Origin: HGM13233 sp900762805
GTDB taxonomy: Bacteria > Bacillota > Clostridia > Oscillospirales > Ruminococcaceae
Assembly (NCBI GenBank): GCA_937993755.1
Contig: CALKMA010000012.1
Location: 62,001 to 126,000, forward strand
Direction: 5' to 3'
Length of the DNA: 64,000 nucleotides
Shown: positions 57,844 to 64,000 of the stretch, piece after piece
Layout: every line of letters starts with the position of its first letter
How positions within the stretch are numbered: the stretch's first letter is position 1
Notes under the pieces: model-generated
What the model saw: the letters and a program-made list of their open reading frames with translations, nothing else
Told to the model about the DNA's origin: nothing
The model's database searches: none
Position numbers and translations under genes: made by a program

Positions 57844-59301
57844 ATGAAAAACAACAAAACGCCCGCTTCGGCCGAAAAGAGAATGGAGCGCCGCGCGCTG
57901 TCGAGCGGCGGCCGTATGCTGGGGCTGACGGTCCTGGCGCTGGTGCTGGTGATCGCCGTCAACCTTCTGGCGGCTCTGCTGCCGGCTGATGTGCGCCTTA
58001 TCCCGCTGGCCAACGCCGATCTCTATGAGCCGGACGAGACGCTGATAAGCTATGTCCGGGATCTGCCCGACGGCGATCCGATCCAGCTCTATTTTGTTGC
58101 CGAGGCCGGCTCCGAGGAGCTGCAGATCCAGCTGTTCGCCAAGAGCGTGGCGGCGCTGAACAGCCGCATCACGCTGGAGACTATCGATCCCGCCATTCAT
58201 CCCGAACGCATCAGCGCGCTGACCAAGGACAATGTCAGCTCCAACAGCCTGATCGCAGTGATGGGCGACCGTGTGCAGGTGCTGCAGAACAGCAGCCTTA
58301 TCACCTACAGCAGCACGGCTGACAGCAGCGGCGCCAGCCGCGTCAGCTCCATTGTCTTTCACGGCAACGATATGCTGCTGACGGCCCTGAAATATCTGCT
58401 GTCCGACGAGCTGCCCACCGTCTATCTGCTGACCGGCCACGGCGAGAAATCGCTGCCGGAGAGCTACGCTACGGCGCTCAGCCGCGAGAACATCACAGCC
58501 GTCAGCCTGTCGCTGCTGGTCACCAAGGGCGTGCCCGACGATGCCGGCTGCGTCATGATCCTCAACCCCGATACCGACATCAGCAGCGAGGAATATGATA
58601 TGCTGCTGGCCTACCTCGAAAAGGGCGGCCGCCTGCTGTTCCTCAGCGATTATCTTCCCGGCACGGCCCACCCCGCGAACCTTTCGCGGCTGATGGCCTA
58701 CTACGGGATGCAGCCGGGCGATCTTGTGATGGAGACGGACACAAGCTACTATTATTATTACCCTTACAGTCTGCTGCCTGACCTGTGTGAGCACGACATC
58801 ACCAAATCACTGGGCACCGATCTCGTTATGCTCTCCTACACGCACGCCATCGCCGAAACGGACCTGCACCGCGACACCGTCACCGTCAAGCCGCTGCTTG
58901 ACAGCTCGGCTTCGTCATATACCGTCAAGGTGGAGGCCGACGGCAAGATCGGGTCTGAGGACAGCGCGACGGGCACCGGCATCTTCCATCTCGGCGCCGT
59001 TGCCGAGGAAAAATTCGATGACATAACCACCCGCATCGTTTGGTACGGCAGCGGGTCGCTCATCGACGAGAGCACCAACACCATCGTTTCGGGCCACAAC
59101 AGCGATCTGTTCATCAATACGGTGGCCTATCTGTGCGATTTCGAGTCGGCCATGGACAACCACAGCAAGGTCGTGACCATCAATTATCTGGTCATGACCG
59201 AGCAGCAGCGCACCGTTCTATCGGTCGCGCTTATCGGCCTTGTGCCGTTGACGGCGCTGGTGGCCGGGCTGGCTGTCTACCTCAGGAGGAGGAGCCGATG
59301 A
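57844..59301 (+). CDS. GldG-like ABC-type protein
   Basis: A 485-residue protein with one N-terminal and one C-terminal membrane helix (near 22-42 and 460-480) holding a large outer domain. TVYLLTGHGEKSLPESYATAL and VTKGVPDDAGCVMILNPDTDISSEEYDMLLAYLEKGGRLLFLSDY match the Gldg_ABC_2/IFT52-like fold of GldG. AAGGAGG upstream. A partner of the permease; function in Clostridia unknown. Confidence 0.9.
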   Translation: MKNNKTPASAEKRMERRALSSGGRMLGLTVLALVLVIAVNLLAALLPADVRLIPLANADLYEPDETLISYVRDLPDGDPIQLYFVAEAGSEELQIQLFAKSVAALNSRITLETIDPAIHPERISALTKDNVSSNSLIAVMGDRVQVLQNSSLITYSSTADSSGASRVSSIVFHGNDMLLTALKYLLSDELPTVYLLTGHGEKSLPESYATALSRENITAVSLSLLVTKGVPDDAGCVMILNPDTDISSEEYDMLLAYLEKGGRLLFLSDYLPGTAHPANLSRLMAYYGMQPGDLVMETDTSYYYYYPYSLLPDLCEHDITKSLGTDLVMLSYTHAIAETDLHRDTVTVKPLLDSSASSYTVKVEADGKIGSEDSATGTGIFHLGAVAEEKFDDITTRIVWYGSGSLIDESTNTIVSGHNSDLFINTVAYLCDFESAMDNHSKVVTINYLVMTEQQRTVLSVALIGLVPLTALVAGLAVYLRRRSR

Positions 59302-60674
59302 CCCGCCGCGAAAGGCAGCGGCGGACGTTGGCGCTGCTGCTGGCGGCGCTGGTGCTGATTGCCGCCGCCATTGCCGCCGTGCTGCTCTGGCCGCAGGGCG
59401 GGACGGCGGAGAAGGACAAGCTGTTCTCGTTTGATCCGGCGAAGATCGAGCGCTTTTCGGTGGCTTCATCGCTTGGTGATACCAGCTTTATCCGCACCGA
59501 CACCGGCTGGGTCTGCCGTGAGCAGCCTGATTTCCCGCTCGACGGCGAGTATGTCAATGCGCTGCTTCAGGCCATGACCGGCATTGCGGCCGAGCGCCGC
59601 TTTACTGACGGGCAGACGGCCGAGCTTGACCGCGGCGACGTGACGGTGACTGTCACCGCCGAGGCCGGCGAAGAGAGCTATGTTTTTACGGCCTACCGCC
59701 AAAACCCGCAGACGCTGCTCTATTACGCCAGCGCGGGCGACGGGCTGTGCGCCGTGACCAATACGGCCGTTGAGCAGTTCCTTTTCCGGCTGTACGCGCT
59801 GGCCGACCTGGAAAACCCCGACATCCTGCTGCCGGCCGATATTGTATCCCTGACGGTATCGCTGCCTGACGGGAGCGCCTGCGAGCTGTTTTATGAGGCC
59901 GACGGCCGCCCGTCGATCGACTACACCGGCACGGCCACATGGTTTTACCGCGGCGGCGACGGTACGCTGCATCCCGCCGATTCGCTGGCCGCCACGGAGG
60001 TGCTCGACGCTGTTCAGAGCCTGAGCAACGAGGCCTTGGCGACGGCCAACGCCACGCCGGCACAGCTGGAGGATTACGGGCTGACCGACCGCTGCATCAC
60101 CGTGACGCTGCGTTATCGGAAGGATGACGCCGAGTACACCACGGTGCGCCGCATTTCGACCGAGCAGTCGGGCGATTATGTGACGGCCTACACCGAAGGC
60201 AGCCGGAACGTCTATTTTGCCGACCGCGCGCAGATGGCGACGCTGCTTAAAAAAGCCACGGCCGACCTCGGCCGCCATGAGGTGCTGGGCATCGAGCTGG
60301 CGCAGGTGACCGGCTTCACCGTCCGGTACGGCGGCCGTTCGTGCAGCTACACCCTGGCGGTGAGCGGGGAGGACGAGCAGCGGACCTATACTCTCCGCCG
60401 CGGCGAGGAGACGGTGGCGGCCACCGATTTCGTGGCTCTGTTCCACAGCCTTGCCGCCATCGAGCCGCAGGCACAGGCCGCGGACGCGGGCGGCGCGGAG
60501 CTGTTTTCGATTGCCTTTTCCACCACCAATACTGCCTTCGGCGAGGTGACGCTGACCGTCCGGCAGTATGACGACAGCTTTTACGTCTCGACGCTGGCCG
60601 GCGACACGCCGCTGCTGCTCAACCGCCGCACGGTCAATGCGCTGCTCAGCAGTGTGGAAAAGCTGGTGCCGTAG
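59298..60674 (+). CDS. DUF4340 protein
   Basis: A 458-residue protein overlapping the GldG-like stop (ATGA), with one N-terminal membrane helix (residues 10-32) and a long outer beta-rich region made of repeated DUF4340-like units (KIERFSVASSLGDTSFIRTDTGWVCREQPDFPLD, LADLENPDILLPADIVSLTVSLPDG, VTGFTVRYGGRSCSYTLAVSG). Family usually sits last in GldA-F-G operons; probably an extracytoplasmic subunit. Confidence 0.88.
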   Translation: MTRRERQRRTLALLLAALVLIAAAIAAVLLWPQGGTAEKDKLFSFDPAKIERFSVASSLGDTSFIRTDTGWVCREQPDFPLDGEYVNALLQAMTGIAAERRFTDGQTAELDRGDVTVTVTAEAGEESYVFTAYRQNPQTLLYYASAGDGLCAVTNTAVEQFLFRLYALADLENPDILLPADIVSLTVSLPDGSACELFYEADGRPSIDYTGTATWFYRGGDGTLHPADSLAATEVLDAVQSLSNEALATANATPAQLEDYGLTDRCITVTLRYRKDDAEYTTVRRISTEQSGDYVTAYTEGSRNVYFADRAQMATLLKKATADLGRHEVLGIELAQVTGFTVRYGGRSCSYTLAVSGEDEQRTYTLRRGEETVAATDFVALFHSLAAIEPQAQAADAGGAELFSIAFSTTNTAFGEVTLTVRQYDDSFYVSTLAGDTPLLLNRRTVNALLSSVEKLVP

Positions 60675-61302
60675 CGCCGGCTGCAAAAGAGGTTGCCTGC
60701 ATTCGCGGCAATAAATACGGGGGCGCATCTGTGGAGCGGAGGGGTCATGCCATCGGGTGTCCGGGTACCGGAAGCAAGCCTGATGCCGGATATCAAAGCA
60801 TCCGGCCGAATTTTGAGCCGCTGATGCTCACTTTGCCTGCCGCTGAAAAATACTTCTTCGATGGAGGCTGTGTCGAAACAGCAGACGCCTTTTGCGCGAG
60901 TGCCGCCGTCATTTATCAGGGCGGGCCAAGCGCGATGCGGAAGGCGGCAGAGGAGCCGCCCCCTGCTTCGGTGTCGGAGACGGTCCGCGGAATGCTTTGG
61001 CGGCCATCGGATCCGACGGGGCCTGCCGGAAAAATGAAAGGGAGGACCCGTTCTGATTTATATGGCGCTGAAGAACCGAGCCTTCAGCTGCGTGAAGGCG
61101 CCGCGCCGTCAGGCCGGTGCACGTCGGTTCGTCTTTAACACTTGAGGCTCCGCCCCGCATATCCTGGTTGTCCTCTTGCGCAAGGCGGAGCGCAGTCCCG
61201 CAGCCGGCAGACTTCGGTTGGCCGGAGTCTGCCGACAGATCCGTGTATAAAAGCCGGCGGCGCCCGCCCCGCCAGCTTTCCCTAAAAAATCATTTTTTCG
61301 AC
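60675..61302 (+). other. Intergenic region, no gene supported
   Basis: A 628-base stretch between DUF4340 and the phosphofructokinase promoter. The longest frame (60731-61138) has no ribosome binding site and a composition unlike its neighbours. No clear terminator or RNA structure was seen. Confidence 0.4.
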
Positions 61303-61331
61303 TTGCCATCATCCGCGCGTTGTGGTATCAT
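61303..61331 (+). promoter_or_regulatory. pfk promoter
   Basis: TTGCCA (61303-61308), 17 bases, TATCAT (61326-61331), about 40 bases before the start codon. Confidence 0.75.
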
Positions 61332-61372
61332 TAAAAGTTGTAAAGACTATCATCTGCTAAGGAGAATTACCA

Positions 61373-62593
61373 ATGAAGCTCAACGCGATTGTTGGCCAGT
61401 CGGGCGGCCCGACTGCCGTTATCAATTCGAGTCTCGCCGGCGTCTACAGCGCCTGCAAGCAGCTCGGCGTCGACACCGTCTACGGCATGGTTCATGGCAT
61501 TCAGGGACTGCTGCTGGAGCAGGTCGTTGACCTCGACACCTATATTGCGAACGACCTCAGCCTTGAGGCCCTCAAAAAGACCCCGGCGGCCTTCCTCGGA
61601 TCCTGCCGCTATAAGCTGCCCAAGTTTGAGAAGGATGAGGAAACCTATAAAAAGCTGTTTGCCATCCTTGATAAGCACGAGATCAGCCTGTTCTTCTATA
61701 TCGGCGGCAACGACAGCATGGATACCATCGCCCAGCTCTCCGAATACGCCAAAATCAATGGCAGCAATATCCGCTTTGTCGGCGTCCCCAAGACCATCGA
61801 CAACGACCTGCCCGTTACCGATCATACACCGGGCTACGGCTCGGCTGCCAAGTATGTGGCCACCACCATCAAGGAGATTATCCGCGACGCGGCTGTCTAT
61901 GACTTCCCGTTCGTTTCCACCGTCGAGATCATGGGGCGCGATTCCGGCTGGCTCACCGCCGCCGCCGCATTGGCCAAGGGTCCCGACTGCGCGGGCGCCG
62001 ATATGATCTATCTGCCTGAGACCAACTTCGAGGTCGATACCTTCCTTGCCCGCATCAAGGAGCTTATCCGCGTCAAGAAGTCGCTCATCATCGCCGTTTC
62101 CGAGGGCATCCACACGGCTGACGGCACCTATGTCTGCGAGCTGGCTGCGTCTGATACCGCTGTCGATGCCTTTGGCCACAAGCAGATGGGCGGCACCGCA
62201 CAGTATCTCAGCGGCCTCATCAAGGGCGAGCTGGGCTGCAAGGTCCGTGCTATCGAGCTTTCCACCATGCAGCGCTGCGGCGCGCATCTTGCCTCGGCCA
62301 CTGACGTCAACGAGGCCTTCAGCGCCGGCGCCGCCTCGGCCCGTGCCGCTATCGAGGGGCAGACGGGCGTTATGAGCTATTTCGAGCGCACCAACGAGAA
62401 TCCCTACGCCTGCACCACCGGCATCTGCGACGTGCATCTTGTTGCCAACCAGAAGAAGGATGTCCCGCTTGAGTGGATCGACACCGATATCAACTACGTC
62501 ACCAACGAGTATGTCGATTATGCGCTGCCGCTCATTCAGGGCGAGAGCTATCCGCTGATGGTCAACGGCCTGCCGTTCCACCTCACCAGATAA
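61373..62593 (+). CDS. 6-phosphofructokinase, PPi-dependent type
   Basis: A 406-residue phosphofructokinase. The glycolytic family motifs are IVGQSGGPTAVINSSLAG, IGGNDSMDTI, GVPKTIDNDLPVTDHTPGYGSAAKY, VEIMGRDSGWLTAA and LPETNFEVDTF. An Asp rather than Gly in GGNDS and Lys in PKTIDND are the changes that favour pyrophosphate over ATP as phosphate donor, so diphosphate--fructose-6-phosphate 1-phosphotransferase is the better name. AAGGAGA precedes ATG 61373. Confidence 0.9.
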   Translation: MKLNAIVGQSGGPTAVINSSLAGVYSACKQLGVDTVYGMVHGIQGLLLEQVVDLDTYIANDLSLEALKKTPAAFLGSCRYKLPKFEKDEETYKKLFAILDKHEISLFFYIGGNDSMDTIAQLSEYAKINGSNIRFVGVPKTIDNDLPVTDHTPGYGSAAKYVATTIKEIIRDAAVYDFPFVSTVEIMGRDSGWLTAAAALAKGPDCAGADMIYLPETNFEVDTFLARIKELIRVKKSLIIAVSEGIHTADGTYVCELAASDTAVDAFGHKQMGGTAQYLSGLIKGELGCKVRAIELSTMQRCGAHLASATDVNEAFSAGAASARAAIEGQTGVMSYFERTNENPYACTTGICDVHLVANQKKDVPLEWIDTDINYVTNEYVDYALPLIQGESYPLMVNGLPFHLTR

Positions 62594-62606
62594 CCGAGCA
62601 GAACGT

Positions 62607-62650
62607 TTTGCCTCCCGCCTGAAACGGGGCGGGAGGCAAACTTTGTATTT
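62607..62650 (+). terminator. Terminator after pfk
   Basis: TTTGCCTCCCGCC (62607-62619) pairs perfectly with GGCGGGAGGCAAA (62628-62640), followed by CTTTGTATTT. Confidence 0.75.
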
Positions 62651-62675
62651 TACAGAAAAAAAGAGGGTAAAGGTT

Positions 62676-64000
62676 ATGGATCTTCGGGCGCGGGGCTTCG
62701 ACCCCGATAAATATATCGAGAGCCAGTCGCAGTATATCATGGAGCGCGCTTCGCGCTATGATAAGCTGTATCTTGAATTCGGCGGCAAGCTGATGTACGA
62801 CCGCCACGCCGCGCGCTGTCTGCCCGGCTACCGCGAGAATGCCAAGATGGAGCTGCTCAAGTCGCTGCGCGACAAGGCGGAGATCGTCATTTCGGTCGGC
62901 GCGCCCGATATCGAGGCCAATAAGGTCAGGTCGGATTTCATGACGACCTACGATATGGAGGTGCTGCGCCTCATCGATGATCTGCGCTCTTTCGAGCTGC
63001 TGGTCAACTGTGTCGTCATCACCCGCTATGACGGCCAGCCCTCTGCCGACCTGTTCCGGCGCAAGCTGGAGCGGCGCGGCGTGCGCACCTGTACCCACCG
63101 TCCTATCCCCGGCTACCCTTACGATATCGATACCATCGTCAGCGACAGGGGCTACGGCAGCCAGGCTTATATCGAAACCACCCGCCCCATCGTGGTGGTG
63201 ACGGCTCCCGGCCCCGGCAGCGGGAAGCTGGCCACCTGTCTGTCGCAGATCTATAATGAATTCCGGCGTGGCCGCCAGTGCTGCTACGCCAAGTTCGAGA
63301 CCTTCCCTGTCTGGAACTTGCCGCTCAAGCATCCGCTCAATGTGGCTTATGAGGCGGCGACCGCCGACCTCAACGACTTCAATATGCTCGACTCCTATCA
63401 TCTGGATGCCTACGGCGTCACCGCCATCAACTACAACCGCGATATGGAGATGTTCCCCGTGCTCAAGCGGATGCTTGACCGCATCATGGGAAACTCTGTT
63501 TACAGCTCGCCCACCGATATGGGCGTCAACCGCATTGCCGACGGCATCATTGACGATGATATCGTGCGCGCGGCCGCCCGGCAGGAGATCATCCGCCGCT
63601 ACCTGCGGGCCCGCTGCGACTATAAAAAGGGAACCATCCCCGCCGAGGTGCTGGCCCGCAACCAGTCGATCATGGAGAGCGAGGGGCTCAAGCCCGAAAT
63701 GCGTTCCACCGTGCTGCCGGCCCGCTGCTATCACGAGTCGGTCTGCGCGCGCTTCGGCACGGCTGAGGGGCAGTGTGCCGTTGCCATTGAGCTGCCCTGC
63801 GGCACCGTTGTGACCGGACGCCAGTCGGACCAGATGAGCGCCCCCGCCGCAGCGCTGCTCAACGCCGTCAAGGTGCTGGGCAGCATCCCCGATTCGATGC
63901 GCCTGCTGCCCGATTCGGTGCTCGACCCCATCCTCGATCTCAAGGTCAACAAGCTCAAGGCATATTCACGTGTGCTCAACTGTGAGGAGGCGCTGATGGC
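62676..64000 (+). CDS. DUF1846 family protein (runs off the right edge)
   Basis: Begins at ATG 62676 behind AGAGGGTAAAGG and is open to the end of the window, giving about 441 residues of a family whose members are near 500. GFDPDKYIESQSQYIMERASRYDKLYLEFGGKLMYDRHAARCLPGY is the family's N-terminus, and VVVTAPGPGSGKLATCLSQIYNEFRRG contains its P-loop-like motif. DUF1846 proteins are widespread in Firmicutes; the biochemical role is not settled. The C-terminus is missing. Confidence 0.93.
   Translation, partial: MDLRARGFDPDKYIESQSQYIMERASRYDKLYLEFGGKLMYDRHAARCLPGYRENAKMELLKSLRDKAEIVISVGAPDIEANKVRSDFMTTYDMEVLRLIDDLRSFELLVNCVVITRYDGQPSADLFRRKLERRGVRTCTHRPIPGYPYDIDTIVSDRGYGSQAYIETTRPIVVVTAPGPGSGKLATCLSQIYNEFRRGRQCCYAKFETFPVWNLPLKHPLNVAYEAATADLNDFNMLDSYHLDAYGVTAINYNRDMEMFPVLKRMLDRIMGNSVYSSPTDMGVNRIADGIIDDDIVRAAARQEIIRRYLRARCDYKKGTIPAEVLARNQSIMESEGLKPEMRSTVLPARCYHESVCARFGTAEGQCAVAIELPCGTVVTGRQSDQMSAPAAALLNAVKVLGSIPDSMRLLPDSVLDPILDLKVNKLKAYSRVLNCEEALM

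Noticed and set aside
60731..61138. 135-residue frame between DUF4340 and pfk
   Set aside because: Lacks a binding site and shows a composition and reading pattern unlike its neighbours.

Overview
The window is GC-rich bacterial chromosome. Its gene set points to an anaerobic, spore-forming Clostridia lineage, and the high GC makes an Oscillospiraceae-like gut bacterium my best guess. The supporting genes are adjacent spoIIGA and sigE, an IreB-type phosphoprotein, a Fur/PerR regulator next to rubrerythrin, a PPi-type phosphofructokinase, a DUF1846 protein, a GlpA/GlpB/DUF1667 oxidoreductase trio, and a metG with a C-terminal tRNA-binding domain. I cannot name the species. No rRNA, tRNA, CRISPR array or intact insertion sequence was recognised.

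Layout. 1-3400: end of a mannose-family PTS (EIIC, EIID), nanE, a YcxB-like protein and an RpiR regulator, which looks like amino-sugar uptake. 3450-8480: murC, ireB and small unknown genes, then an aldo/keto reductase behind a MerR-type promoter, a very basic 63-residue protein and a C39-like cysteine-peptidase-fold protein. 8580-10230: a CorC/CNNM-type CBS transporter preceded by a short leader ORF (EDP motif) and a terminator, probably an attenuator. 10356-16270: an XRE regulator, a DUF1540 miniprotein and a complete mglBAC-type sugar ABC operon. 16500-23060: an FMN reductase, tatD, metG, a DUF2975/HTH/DUF2975 operon and apbE. 23200-29530: a complete mannose-family PTS operon (EIIA, B, C, D separate, plus a TPR-like protein and a HAD phosphatase), divergent from a SIS-domain deglycase/isomerase and a GntR regulator. 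It resembles Amadori-product or amino-sugar systems.

29800-34680: a DUF4358/MBOAT/DHHW cell-surface O-acylation operon and an ECF sigma/anti-sigma operon. The two share a 28-base promoter block, so the sigma factor very probably drives both. 34760-38740 mixes a SHOCT protein and a HAD enzyme with two lower-GC patches of uncertain or foreign origin. 39000-43150: a MarR-controlled asymmetric ABC exporter pair. 43300-49300: murQ, a CAT-like acetyltransferase, a NagD-like HAD and the GlpA/GlpB/DUF1667 operon. 49500-51450: a YfcE phosphodiesterase, then PerR and rubrerythrin behind a Per-box-like site. 51540-52900: a prophage scrap. It holds the end of a minor capsid protein fused to a RelA/SpoT-like toxin domain, an overlapping candidate immunity gene, and a small phage-type gene. 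53060-64000: an ATP-grasp enzyme, spoIIGA-sigE, a GldA/F/G-type ABC operon with DUF4340, PPi-type pfk, and a DUF1846 gene running off the end.

The observations most worth following are the shared ECF promoter block, the toxin/immunity scrap, the leader peptide-attenuator before the CorC-like gene, the mirrored operator-promoter modules of the PTS locus, and the MerR-type promoter of the aldo/keto reductase. All calls are from reading the sequence; no database search was run.
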